Source: Vicinamibacterales bacterium
Lineage (GTDB): Bacteria; Acidobacteriota; Vicinamibacteria; Vicinamibacterales; Fen-181
Length of the DNA: 39,984 bases
NCBI GenBank assembly: GCA_036504215.1
Contig: DASXVO010000024.1
Span: 1-39,984, forward strand
Direction of reading: 5' to 3'
Shown: positions 8,423-16,258 of the stretch, in pieces
Numbering within the stretch: the stretch's first letter is position 1
Layout: each line of letters opens with the position of its first letter
Made by a program: the position numbers and the translations under genes
The notes under the pieces: generated by a model
Seen by the model: only the letters and a program-made list of their open reading frames with translations
What the model was told of the DNA's origin: nothing
Database searches by the model: none

Positions 8423-9535
8423 TCAGATCTTCGCCAGCGCCGCCTGGAATCGATCGATCTCCTCCTCGGTGTTGTAGAACGACGGGCTCACGCGACAACT
8501 GCCGACCCGGAGTGCGATCGCGATCTTCCGTTCGATGAGGCGTGCGACGATCGCCTGGTTCTGTTCCTGGGACCCCGCGGTGAACGAGACGATGGCTGAC
8601 CGTTCCTCGCGCGTCTCGACCGGCGTGAGGATGGTCATGCCCGCGACACGGAGCGCGTCGATGAGCCGCGACGTCAGGTCGAGCACTCGGGCATGGATGG
8701 CCGGCACGCCGATCTCGAGCAGCATCTCGAGGCCGGCCGTCCAGGCGTGGAAGAGGGAGTAGGACAGCGAGCCCGACTCGTAGCGCCGGGCGCCCGGCAG
8801 CCATCTGATCTCGGTCAGATCGTCTTCCGCCGAGAACATACCCGGCATCGTCGGTCGGATCCGTTCCCAGGCGTCCTTCCGGACGTAGAGGAAGCCGGTT
8901 CCAGGAAGCCCGAGCAGCCACTTGAACCCGCCGCACGCCAGCACGTCGATGCCATCGTCTTCGACGTTGAGCGGCACCACGCCGGCCGCCTGGATGCCGT
9001 CCACGACGAACAGGGCTCCGCGATCCCGCGCCATCCGGCTGACGAGCTTCAAGTCGGCGCGGAATCCCGTGCCGTGCCGCACCGCGGCCAGCGCCACGAT
9101 GCGCGTCCGAGCGTCGATGCGATCGGCGATCCTGGCGGGATCGACGCGGGAGTCGGCATCGACCGGTGCGATCCGGACATCGATTCCCCGGTCGCGCAGT
9201 GCGAGCCATGGGAACGTGTTGTTCCAGTGTTCCTGCGCGGGCACGACGACGTTGTCGCCGGGTTCCCATCGATAGCCGGCCGCCGTCAGCCCGATGCCGA
9301 CGGCGGTGCTGGTGACGAGCGCGTATTCCTCGGGCAGACCGCCGAGCAGCCGGGACAGGAGCACGCGCACCGGGTTCCGGGCCGGCGGGCGATTGTGCGG
9401 GGCACGGGCCGCCAGGTCGAGATACTCGTCCAATCGGCGGCGCACGGCGAGGTTGAGCGGCGACTCCGCGGCATTGTTCAGGAAGACGAGTTCATCCGTG
9501 ACAGGGAACAGACGACGGCATTCGCTCCAATCCAA
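8423..9535 (-). CDS. class V aminotransferase / cysteine desulfurase-like PLP enzyme
   Basis: A 370-residue fold-type I PLP enzyme. The Schiff-base lysine is Lys205 in CGGFKWLLG, the ring-nitrogen aspartate Asp179 in VVDGIQAAG, and His154 lies in AVRHGTGF. The sequence opens LFPVTDELVFLNNAAESPL, as in isopenicillin-N-epimerase-like and selenocysteine-lyase-like members. The active-site cysteine loop of true cysteine desulfurases is not evident, so a role on an amino-acid-derived substrate is more likely than sulfur mobilisation, but this is uncertain. I chose the TTG at 9535 because GAGGAGG lies 7 bases upstream; an in-frame ATG at 9559 would add eight residues and place that site inside the gene. 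It is divergent from the fatty-acid operon. Confidence 0.82.
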   Translation of the reverse strand: MDWSECRRLFPVTDELVFLNNAAESPLNLAVRRRLDEYLDLAARAPHNRPPARNPVRVLLSRLLGGLPEEYALVTSTAVGIGLTAAGYRWEPGDNVVVPAQEHWNNTFPWLALRDRGIDVRIAPVDADSRVDPARIADRIDARTRIVALAAVRHGTGFRADLKLVSRMARDRGALFVVDGIQAAGVVPLNVEDDGIDVLACGGFKWLLGLPGTGFLYVRKDAWERIRPTMPGMFSAEDDLTEIRWLPGARRYESGSLSYSLFHAWTAGLEMLLEIGVPAIHARVLDLTSRLIDALRVAGMTILTPVETREERSAIVSFTAGSQEQNQAIVARLIERKIAIALRVGSCRVSPSFYNTEEEIDRFQAALAKI

Positions 9536-9959
9536 ACGACACCTCCTCGGCGGCGTCATCGTATGCCGTCGAGGCCAGCGGCGCAAACGAGCCGGCTTGC
9601 GCCCCGCGGCTCGCGACGTTCAGCTTTGCTGGTGAAGCACGCAGATGCCGGCGGAAAACGGCCGTCGTCCGGCTCGCCGCGCGGCAGAACACGGCCGGGG
9701 TGTCCATACCTGCCCGCGGCGCCGACCCAACGTATGCACCCTCCTCCTTCGGCGAGCGTCAGCCCGCGACATGCACGCTTCACCGGGCACGCGTTTGACT
9801 CATGCGATAAAATATCTCCCTCATAGCGGAAGAGGCTCACGGTTGAGTCTACGGCGACGACGGATGGTCGCCTCTGTGGCTCTGTACGTCCGTCGTCCTT
9901 TCGGTGTACGTGCACCTTCTGCACGATCGTGGCTGCACGAGATACGGGACTTGGTGGCA
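9536..9959. other. divergent intergenic region upstream of the fatty-acid operon
   Basis: This 424-base stretch separates the aminotransferase (minus) from the FabI-like gene (plus). An open frame continues upstream of 9960 but its codons look non-coding. The AT-rich run GATAAAATAT near 9806-9815, with TTGACT at 9795-9800, is the only promoter-like sequence; the hexamers are too close together for a standard sigma-70 promoter. No gene or clear operator is seen. Confidence 0.3.
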
Positions 9960-10889
9960 ATGACTCGATTCGCGAACGGAGATTGGGCGGTCATCCTCGG
10001 TGGATCCAGCGGGTTCGGTCTGGCGTCGGCCAGGAAGCTGAGCGACGAGGGCATGAACGTGTGCGCCGTGCACCGCGACCGCCGCGGCGCCATGGACCGC
10101 ATCACCCGGGAGTTCGACGCGATCCGCGCAAACGGGCACGGGTTCTTCAGCCTGAATCTCGACGCCCTCAGCGCCGAGGGCATCACCTCGGTCATCGATG
10201 CCTTGAAGACGAACCTCGGGCCGGACGGCCGTGTCCGCGTCCTTCTTCACTCGATCGCGTACGGCAACCTGAAGCCGGTGGTGCCGATGCGCCCGGCGGA
10301 ACGCGTTCCCGCACTCGACAGCCTGGCCGATGCGCTGGGCGTGCCGAGGGCGGACGTCGATCGAGCCGTCGATCGGTTGGCGGAATCGGGCGAGCCCGTG
10401 TTCCAGATCCTCCGGCCCGTGGACTACGGCGAGGCGGTCCTGGACGATGAGGACATGGTCCGAACGATCTACTCGATGGGGACGAGCCTGCTGACCTGGG
10501 TCCAGCGGATTCACGCAGCCGGTCTGTTCGCCACCGACGCGCGCGTGATTGGCCTCACCAGCGAGGGGAACGAAGTTGCCTGGCGCGGATACGCCGCCGT
10601 GGCCGCCGCCAAGTCGGCGCTCGAATCGGTCTCCCGAGCCATCGCCGTCGAATTCGCCCCGTACGGCGTACGATCCAACATCATCCAGCCTGGCGTCACC
10701 GACACCCCCGCACTCCGCGTGATCCCTGGCAGCGCCCGGATGAAAGCCGGGGCGCGCCTCCGCAACCCGTTCGGACGACTGACGACGCCCGAAGACGTGG
10801 CGAATGTCGTCTACCTGCTGAGCCTCGACGAGGCCCGGTGGATCAACGGGGCGCTGATCCGCGCGGACGGAGGTGAGCACATTGCATAG
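9960..10889 (+). CDS. FabI-like short-chain dehydrogenase (enoyl-ACP reductase-like)
   Basis: A 309-residue NAD(P)-dependent SDR protein, first gene of the fatty-acid operon. The dinucleotide site is GGSSGFGLASARKL near the N-terminus. LLHSIAYGN matches the HSIA segment of FabI. The catalytic pair reads Y-x6-K (GYAAVAAAKSALES), as in FabI enoyl reductases, not Y-x3-K as in FabG ketoreductases. VRSNIIQPG and GGEHI match the end of the fold. FabI proteins are about 260 residues; the extra length is an insertion of about 45 residues between HSIA and the catalytic tyrosine. It probably performs the last reduction of each elongation round, but a special substrate is possible because of the insertion. 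The ATG at 9960 has only a weak GGTGG upstream; it overlaps the next gene by 17 bases. Confidence 0.8.
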   Translation: MTRFANGDWAVILGGSSGFGLASARKLSDEGMNVCAVHRDRRGAMDRITREFDAIRANGHGFFSLNLDALSAEGITSVIDALKTNLGPDGRVRVLLHSIAYGNLKPVVPMRPAERVPALDSLADALGVPRADVDRAVDRLAESGEPVFQILRPVDYGEAVLDDEDMVRTIYSMGTSLLTWVQRIHAAGLFATDARVIGLTSEGNEVAWRGYAAVAAAKSALESVSRAIAVEFAPYGVRSNIIQPGVTDTPALRVIPGSARMKAGARLRNPFGRLTTPEDVANVVYLLSLDEARWINGALIRADGGEHIA

Positions 10890-11901
10890 GCACGAATCGC
10901 TGTCCGGCGACCTCTTCGTTCACGGCGTGGGGCACTTTCACCCGGAGAACGTCATCGACAACGCGTTCCTCACCGCGCTGCACATCGGCACGGACGAGGC
11001 GTGGATCATGGAACGCGTCGGCATCAGGTCCCGCCGCACGGTGCTGTCGCTCGACTACATCGTCCGGACGATGAACGAGCACCCGTCCGAAGCGGCGCGC
11101 TGGTCCGTCTACACCAACGCCCAGACCGGGGCTCGCGCGGCGCGTCTCGCGATGGAGCGCGCCGGCGTCGAGGCGTCGCAGATTGGCCTCGTGATCGCCG
11201 GCGGATGCTCGCCCCAGTATTCGATCCCGGCCGAGGCCTGTCTGGTGGCGGCGGAACTCGGCATCAGCTCGGCCGCGTACGACATCAGCTCGGCGTGCTC
11301 GAGCTTTGCCGTGCAGCTCCACGCCCTGCGCGCGATGCGTCCGGAAGCGCTGCCGGACTACGTGCTCGTCGTGAACGTGGAGAACACCACGCGGACGGTG
11401 GACTACCGCGATCGGCGCACCGCGGTGCTGTGGGGCGACGGCAGCGCGGCCGCGGTCGTCTCGCCGCGGATTCCCGCCCCGGTGCGCGTGCGCCAGAGCG
11501 TCGTCCATTCCGACCCGGCCGGGTGGAACAAGGTCGTCATTCCCGCCGGTGGCCACTTCACCCAGGAAGGGTCGGCGGTCCAGGGGTTCGCGATCCGGAA
11601 GTCGGTGGCCACGCTGAACGAATTGACCCCGCACCTGTCCGGCGATCGGGCGGACATGTGGTTCATCGGCCATCAGGCGAACCTGATGATGCTCAACACG
11701 GTGTGCGAGCGGGGCAAGGTCGAAGCGTCGCACCACCTGTTCAACGTGGATGAATTCGGCAACTGCGGCGCGGCGGGCGCGCCGGGCGTCCTGTCGCAGC
11801 ACTGGGACACGTTGCCGCCTCGATGTGAGATCGTGCTGGTCGTGGTCGGGTCCGGCCTCACGTGGGGCGGCCTGCTGATCGAGGTCGGGAGGGCTTCGTG
11901 A
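10873..11901 (+). CDS. ketoacyl synthase III (FabH-like)
   Basis: A 342-residue thiolase-fold enzyme of the KAS III type. The catalytic triad is intact: Cys142 in DISSACSSF, His267 in FIGHQANLM and Asn297 in FGNCGAAGAP. KAS III enzymes start chain elongation by condensing an acyl-CoA primer with malonyl-ACP. The substrate pocket differs enough from housekeeping FabH that the primer cannot be predicted. It starts at GTG 10873 inside the end of the reductase gene and ends in a GTGA overlap with fabA, so it is translationally linked to both. An alternative is a relative that makes beta-keto acids or joins two chains, as some KAS III-like enzymes do. Confidence 0.87.
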   Translation: MSTLHRHESLSGDLFVHGVGHFHPENVIDNAFLTALHIGTDEAWIMERVGIRSRRTVLSLDYIVRTMNEHPSEAARWSVYTNAQTGARAARLAMERAGVEASQIGLVIAGGCSPQYSIPAEACLVAAELGISSAAYDISSACSSFAVQLHALRAMRPEALPDYVLVVNVENTTRTVDYRDRRTAVLWGDGSAAAVVSPRIPAPVRVRQSVVHSDPAGWNKVVIPAGGHFTQEGSAVQGFAIRKSVATLNELTPHLSGDRADMWFIGHQANLMMLNTVCERGKVEASHHLFNVDEFGNCGAAGAPGVLSQHWDTLPPRCEIVLVVVGSGLTWGGLLIEVGRAS

Positions 11902-12488
11902 AATACGCCGAGTTCCTGCAGAGAACCCACTTCACCAAGGTGGAACTGCTCGCCTGCGCGAACGGCACGCTCGTCGATGACCCTCCGCCGGAGGGATTCG
12001 CCACGCTGCCCGGCCCGCCCATGCTCATGGTGGACCGCGTCGTCGAGATCAGCCACCGCGGGCCGCAGGGGCGCATTGTCGCCGAGTACGACGTGCAGAT
12101 CGACGCCTGGTTCTTCCAGTGCCACTTCCGGTCCGACCCGGTGCAGCCGGGCTGCCTGGGCGTGGACGCGATCTGGCAGTTGATCGGCTTCTACGGGGGC
12201 GTGCGCGGCGCGAAGGGCGCCGGCCGCGCGCTCGGCGCGAAAGAGATCGAGTTCTCGGGACAGATCCGCCCGTACAACAAGTTGGTCCGTTACGAGATCG
12301 ACATCCGGCGCTACGCCGAACTGGCCGACACCGGCGCCGCGATCGCGATCGGCACCGGCCAGGTCATCGTGGACGGCGAGCCGATCTACCTCGTGAAGGA
12401 CGCGAAGGTCGGCATGTTCAAGGGCATCAGGTACCCGGACTACCCGCTGCCGTCCGAGAACTCGGTTGGTGGGATCATGGTCAGGTAG
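11898..12488 (+). CDS. fabA: FabA-type 3-hydroxyacyl-ACP dehydratase/isomerase
   Basis: A 196-residue protein closely resembling E. coli FabA (about 170 residues). It has PMLMVDRVVE, then WFFQCHF with catalytic His76, and DPVQPGCLGVDAIWQLIGFY with catalytic Asp90. FabA dehydrates the beta-hydroxyacyl-ACP and can isomerise the trans-2 to a cis-3 double bond, the branch point for unsaturated chains made without oxygen. The GTG start at 11898 overlaps the ketosynthase stop (GTGA) and has GGGAGG seven bases upstream. Having both FabA and FabZ next to each other with two ketosynthases suggests the product carries one or more double bonds. Isomerase activity is assumed from overall similarity. Confidence 0.92.
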   Translation: MKYAEFLQRTHFTKVELLACANGTLVDDPPPEGFATLPGPPMLMVDRVVEISHRGPQGRIVAEYDVQIDAWFFQCHFRSDPVQPGCLGVDAIWQLIGFYGGVRGAKGAGRALGAKEIEFSGQIRPYNKLVRYEIDIRRYAELADTGAAIAIGTGQVIVDGEPIYLVKDAKVGMFKGIRYPDYPLPSENSVGGIMVR

Positions 12489-12503
12489 TCGCGAACGCGT
12501 TGG

Positions 12504-12968
12504 ATGGATGGCATGGAATTGACCCCGACCCAGATCCTCGAACTCCTTCCGCAGCAGCGGCCGTTCCGCTTCGTGGATGAGATTCTCGAGGTGGGCGAGC
12601 AGCGGATCGCCGGGCGCTATACGTTTCGGGAGGACGAGTGGTTCTACGCGGGCCACTTTCCGGGGCGGCCGATTACGCCCGGTGTGATCCTGCTCGAGTC
12701 GATGTGCCAGGTCGGCGTGGTGGCGCTCGGGATCTACCTCTTCGCGTTGGAGCACTCGCTCCAGGAGGCTCGCGACTGGACGACGCTCTTCGTGGACGCG
12801 GAGTCGGAGTTCGTGCGATCGGTGCTGCCCGGCGAGACGGTGACGATTCGCGCGGAGCGGATCTTCTGGAGGCGGAACAAGCTGCGCGCCCGGATCGAGA
12901 TGTTCGCGGCCGACGGCACGCTCGTGGCCCAGACCACGGCATCGGGATTGGGAGTAAGAAATGGCTGA
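12504..12968 (+). CDS. fabZ: FabZ-like 3-hydroxyacyl-ACP dehydratase
   Basis: A 154-residue single hot-dog-fold protein. LLPQQRPFRFVDEILEV and AGHFPGRPITPGVILLESM are the FabZ signatures, with catalytic His51 and Glu65. It dehydrates 3-hydroxyacyl-ACP to trans-2-enoyl-ACP. Three in-frame or nearby ATGs occur at 12504, 12508 (out of frame) and 12513; none has a convincing ribosome-binding site, so the first residue is uncertain by three codons. It begins 15 bases after fabA and overlaps the next ketosynthase by 8 bases, showing tight coupling. It is less similar to housekeeping FabZ at the C-terminus, consistent with a specialised pathway. Confidence 0.9.
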   Translation: MDGMELTPTQILELLPQQRPFRFVDEILEVGEQRIAGRYTFREDEWFYAGHFPGRPITPGVILLESMCQVGVVALGIYLFALEHSLQEARDWTTLFVDAESEFVRSVLPGETVTIRAERIFWRRNKLRARIEMFAADGTLVAQTTASGLGVRNG

Positions 12969-14241
12969 ACGGGTCGTGGTCACGGGAATGGGCGTCGTCG
13001 CGGCGAACGCGCACGGCCTCGAGGCGTTCGAACAGGCGCTGCGGACCGGGCGATCGGGCATCACGTTCCACGAGAAGCTGCGCGACCTCGGGTTTGCCTG
13101 CCAGGTGGGCGGGATTCCCGACATCAGCGACGAGCTGAAGCACGAGTACTTCACCGAAGAGTCGCTGCGCGCGCTGAACAGCAGCATGGTCTACGCCGGC
13201 ATCGCCGCAATCGACTGCTGGCGCGATGCCGGTTTCGTGGTGCCGGAGCCCGGGTCCGACGAGGTTGACTGGAATACCGGCGCGATCGTCGGCACCGGGA
13301 TCGGCGGCGTGGACACGGTCGGCGACTGGGTCGTGCCCCGAGTGAACGAGGGCAAGGTTCGGCGCCTCGGCAGCACGACGGTCGAGCAGACGATGGCGAG
13401 TTCGGTGAGCGCGTGCGTCGGGGGCTTCCTGGCGCTTGGCGGACAGGTGACGACCAACAGCAGCGCCTGCACCACGGGGACGGAAGCGGTCGTGGAGGCG
13501 TTCCACAAGATTCGGGAAGGGCGCGCGGTGCGGATCCTCGCCGGCGGGGCCGAAGGGTGCTCACACTACATCTGGGCCGGGTTCGACGCGATGCGCGTGC
13601 TGGCGCGCCAGTCGAACGACAAGCCCGAGGCCGCGTCGCGGCCGATGAGCGCCACGGCCGGCGGGTTCGTGCCCTCGTCGGGCGCCGGGCTGCTGATGGT
13701 GGAGAGCCTGTCGTCGGCAAGGGCCAGGGGCGCACGCATCTACGCCGAGATTCTCGGTGGCCACGTGAACTGCGGCGGCCAACGCGGCGGCGGGAGCATG
13801 ACCGCGCCGAACCCGGAAGGGGCGAAGCGGTGCGTGCTTGCGGCACTCGCGATTGGTGGCGTGGCGCCGGAACGCGTCGAAGCGATCAACGGGCACCTCA
13901 CCGCCACGATGGCCGATCCGCTGGAAGTCGGCACGTGGGCGCGGGCGCTCGGTCGGCAGCCCGGGAACTTCCCGTGGATCAGCTCGACCAAGTCGCTCGT
14001 CGGACACGGCCTCGGCGCCGCCGGCGGCATCGAATCGGTGGCGTCGGTGCTGCAGGTGAGCCGCGGGTTCGTGCACGGGTCGATCAACTGCGAGGACGTG
14101 CACCCGGACATCGAGCCGTATGCCGCGCACATTCCGCACCAGACCATCGACGTGTCGCCGCGCGTGCTCGCCAAGGCCAGCTTCGGCTTCGGCGACGTGA
14201 ACGGCTGCCTCATCTTCGGCAAGTGGGAGAATGGTCAATAA
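12961..14241 (+). CDS. fabF: ketoacyl synthase II (FabF/FabB family)
   Basis: A 426-residue elongating ketosynthase. The Cys-His-His triad and lysine are all visible: Cys170 in NSSACTTGTEA, His312 in NGHLTATMADPLE, Lys344 in SSTKSLVGHGLGAAGGIE and His349 in the same motif. It extends the ACP-bound chain by two carbons per round. The first histidine motif reads GHLTAT rather than the usual AHGT-S/G-T, a deviation next to an intact catalytic residue. The ATG lies at the very end of fabZ. Grouped with FabA it may act like FabB, which elongates the cis-3-enoyl intermediate; sequence alone does not separate FabB from FabF here. Confidence 0.9.
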   Translation: MAERVVVTGMGVVAANAHGLEAFEQALRTGRSGITFHEKLRDLGFACQVGGIPDISDELKHEYFTEESLRALNSSMVYAGIAAIDCWRDAGFVVPEPGSDEVDWNTGAIVGTGIGGVDTVGDWVVPRVNEGKVRRLGSTTVEQTMASSVSACVGGFLALGGQVTTNSSACTTGTEAVVEAFHKIREGRAVRILAGGAEGCSHYIWAGFDAMRVLARQSNDKPEAASRPMSATAGGFVPSSGAGLLMVESLSSARARGARIYAEILGGHVNCGGQRGGGSMTAPNPEGAKRCVLAALAIGGVAPERVEAINGHLTATMADPLEVGTWARALGRQPGNFPWISSTKSLVGHGLGAAGGIESVASVLQVSRGFVHGSINCEDVHPDIEPYAAHIPHQTIDVSPRVLAKASFGFGDVNGCLIFGKWENGQ

Positions 14242-14256
14242 GGCAGGGAGAAACGC

Positions 14257-14514
14257 ATGGATACCACGACTGCATTTGGCAAGGTCCTCGGCATCATCAA
14301 GCCGTTCGTGAAGAACGCGACGGCGTTCACCTCTGCGAGCGACGGCACGCGGATCATCGAGGACCTCGGTGTGAACTCGGCGCGCCTGGTGGACATCATC
14401 CTGGCGTTCGAGGACGAGTTCGGCATCCAGGTGGATGACGAGGCGGCCGATCGCGTGCGGACGCTCGGCGACGCGGTCCAGATGATCGTGCAGAAGACCG
14501 CGCCGGCGCACTGA
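14257..14514 (+). CDS. acyl carrier protein
   Basis: An 85-residue acidic helical protein with the ACP layout. The phosphopantetheine attachment serine is Ser41 in EDLGVNSARLVDIILAFEDEFG. Most fatty-acid ACPs carry Asp-Ser-Leu at this place; here it is Asn-Ser-Ala, as in some specialised carrier proteins. It would carry the growing chain for the operon's enzymes after activation by the phosphopantetheinyl transferase at 15247. The ATG at 14257 is preceded by CAGGGAG, and the gene lies 15 bases after the ketosynthase. Being a dedicated ACP, it argues that the operon makes a product separate from membrane fatty acids. Confidence 0.9.
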   Translation: MDTTTAFGKVLGIIKPFVKNATAFTSASDGTRIIEDLGVNSARLVDIILAFEDEFGIQVDDEAADRVRTLGDAVQMIVQKTAPAH

Positions 14515-14522
14515 CGACCGCC

Positions 14523-15272
14523 GTGTTGTCAACCAGACAGCGCCTGGTGCTGCGGGTGCAGGAGGCAGTGTGCCAGACATGCGTCCTCCTCACCTATTAC
14601 AGCATTCGGGCGTGGATGCGCGTTCGGGGGTACCGGGTTCCCGACCTGAGGCCGGTACGCGCCGAGTTCGCGGCTCTCGTCGGCGATCGGCGTGGACCGC
14701 TGCTGGTGTGCGCCAATCACCTCACGTTGATCGACTCGCTGGTCATCCAGTGGGCGCTCGTGCCGGGCTGGCGTTTGTTCGTACGGCCGGAGTGGTTCTT
14801 CTGGAACCTCCCGGACAAGTACAACATGTCGATCAACCTGTTCGTGCGGCTGCTGGGGTACTTCGGCAAATGCGTGCTGGTCCGGCGACAGGGACCGCCA
14901 GAGGAAGCGCGCCAGGCGCTCGACAAGGTGAAGTTCCTGCTGGCTCGCGGCCAGTCGGTGCTGGTGTTCCCCGAGGGCGGACGCAGCCGGCTGGGGCGCG
15001 TGGACACCACGAACTTCGTGTACGGCGTGGGCCGGATGGTACAGGAATCGCCGGCCGCCCGTGTGCTGTGCGTCTTCGCGCGAGGTTTCGGACAGCGCGC
15101 CTACAGCGCGTACCCGCACGCCGGGGAATCGTTCTTCGTGCGCATGAAGTGGGCGGCGCCGAAGACGACGTTCCAGGGGATGCGCGCCGATCGCGACCTG
15201 GCGACGCAGATCGTCCGGCAGTTGAGCGAGATGGAGCAGGAGTACTTTGAGAACGCGATCCTGGATCGGTAA
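14523..15272 (+). CDS. PlsC-type lysophospholipid acyltransferase
   Basis: A 249-residue acyltransferase with the family motifs: NHLTLID (His66 to Asp71, the NHx4D catalytic motif) and VFPEGGRS (residues 148-155). Such enzymes move an acyl chain from ACP or CoA to a glycerophosphate or similar hydroxyl acceptor at the membrane. A hydrophobic N-terminal segment (about 19-30) could anchor it. In this operon it most likely offloads the finished chain from the dedicated ACP onto a lipid acceptor. The start is GTG at 14523, 8 bases after the ACP gene, and its end overlaps the transferase gene by 26 bases. The acceptor cannot be told from sequence. Confidence 0.87.
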   Translation: MLSTRQRLVLRVQEAVCQTCVLLTYYSIRAWMRVRGYRVPDLRPVRAEFAALVGDRRGPLLVCANHLTLIDSLVIQWALVPGWRLFVRPEWFFWNLPDKYNMSINLFVRLLGYFGKCVLVRRQGPPEEARQALDKVKFLLARGQSVLVFPEGGRSRLGRVDTTNFVYGVGRMVQESPAARVLCVFARGFGQRAYSAYPHAGESFFVRMKWAAPKTTFQGMRADRDLATQIVRQLSEMEQEYFENAILDR

Positions 15273-15978
15273 CGACATCGTCGATCTCGCCGAGCCCGGC
15301 GTGGCGGGCAAGGAGCGGGACCGGCGGTTCATGGACCGGGTGTTCACGCCCGAAGAGCGCGAGCGGATCCTCGCCGCCGCGGCGCCGACGCTGGCGCTGT
15401 GGAAGGCGTGGACCGCCAAGGAGACCGCGTTCAAGATCGCGAGCAAGTGGCGCGAAGGCGTGATCTTCGCGCATCGGAAGTTCGAGGTCGGCCCGGAACC
15501 GCCCGCGGACGCCGGCCGCGTGGTCGCGCCCGGCAGCCTGGCCGAGTGGGTGAGCGTGCGGTTCGAGGATCTCGACATCCGCGTGCGCTGGGAGATGGCG
15601 CGCGACTACATCCACTGCATCGGCCAGCTCGCGCGCCGCGAAGGCTCTGGCCTGGCGGTCGGTGTGGAGGTGCCGCGCGGTCCGCGGCAACTGCTCGCCG
15701 GCATACTCCACGAATGCCAGCCGCTCGGCGGCGTCCTCAGTTGCGCCGAGCAGGCATCCGTCCACTCGACCGCCTCGGAACGCGCCCGTCTGCTGGCCCG
15801 CCGCCTCATGGATCGCTGGGACCTCCAGGGCGCCGAAATCCTCCGACTCTGGCGCGCGTGGGGATGGAGCCCGCCCGTCATCGCCCAGGAAGGCCAGCCG
15901 GTCGCCGGCTTCGACGTCAGCCTCTCGCACGATGGCCGCTTCGTCGCCGCCGCGCTGGCGGGGCCGGTCTCGACCTGA
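15247..15978 (+). CDS. 4'-phosphopantetheinyl transferase
   Basis: A 243-residue transferase that moves phosphopantetheine from CoA to the ACP serine. The two hallmark motifs are present: WIGNDIVDL (Asp10) near the N-terminus and WKAWTAKETAFKI (Trp52, Lys58, Glu59), with FDVSLSHDGRFVAAAL near the C-terminus. The order resembles AcpS-like enzymes at the N-terminus with a long extension, about twice AcpS length. The start is TTG at 15247, inside the acyltransferase gene, with GCAGGAG a few bases upstream; no later start retains the first motif. As last gene of the operon it would activate the ACP encoded at 14257. Confidence 0.87.
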   Translation: MRTRSWIGNDIVDLAEPGVAGKERDRRFMDRVFTPEERERILAAAAPTLALWKAWTAKETAFKIASKWREGVIFAHRKFEVGPEPPADAGRVVAPGSLAEWVSVRFEDLDIRVRWEMARDYIHCIGQLARREGSGLAVGVEVPRGPRQLLAGILHECQPLGGVLSCAEQASVHSTASERARLLARRLMDRWDLQGAEILRLWRAWGWSPPVIAQEGQPVAGFDVSLSHDGRFVAAALAGPVST

Positions 15979-16032
15979 GCTCGCGCGGACAGGCGCGACG
16001 GATCGCGGTGTTGAATTCCCGGACAACGAGGT

Positions 16033-16215
16033 CTACCGCGGAGACGGCTCCAATATCCGCAGACCCGGGATGTCGGCGAAGTCCCTCGGATTGAGGGTCC
16101 AGAGTGCCGCCTCCTGGGCGCGCAATTCTTCGGCGTGGCGGGGGCCGCGCAGCCACTCGTAGAGGACGAGCGTCGACAACGACACGCGCTCGCCCCGTTC
16201 GATGACCGCGCGCAT
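16033..16215 (-). pseudogene. PIN-domain toxin (VapC-like) remnant
   Basis: The 60-codon frame joins two parts of a PIN-domain protein that are normally far apart. Residues 1-34 (RGERVSLSTLVLYEWLRGPR) match the second strand/helix of VapC proteins with the conserved glutamate. The rest (WTLNPRDFADIPGLRIL) matches the C-terminal strand, usually TRNxRDFxxIPGL. About 55 residues between them, which carry catalytic acidic residues, are missing, and the N-terminal Asp-containing strand is also absent upstream. It is therefore an internally deleted, inactive remnant. No antitoxin gene is seen next to it. Confidence 0.65.
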
Positions 16216-16258
16216 CGCCGATGCCGACCGCCCGCCGCATCGCCGTCCCCTCCTCGCA

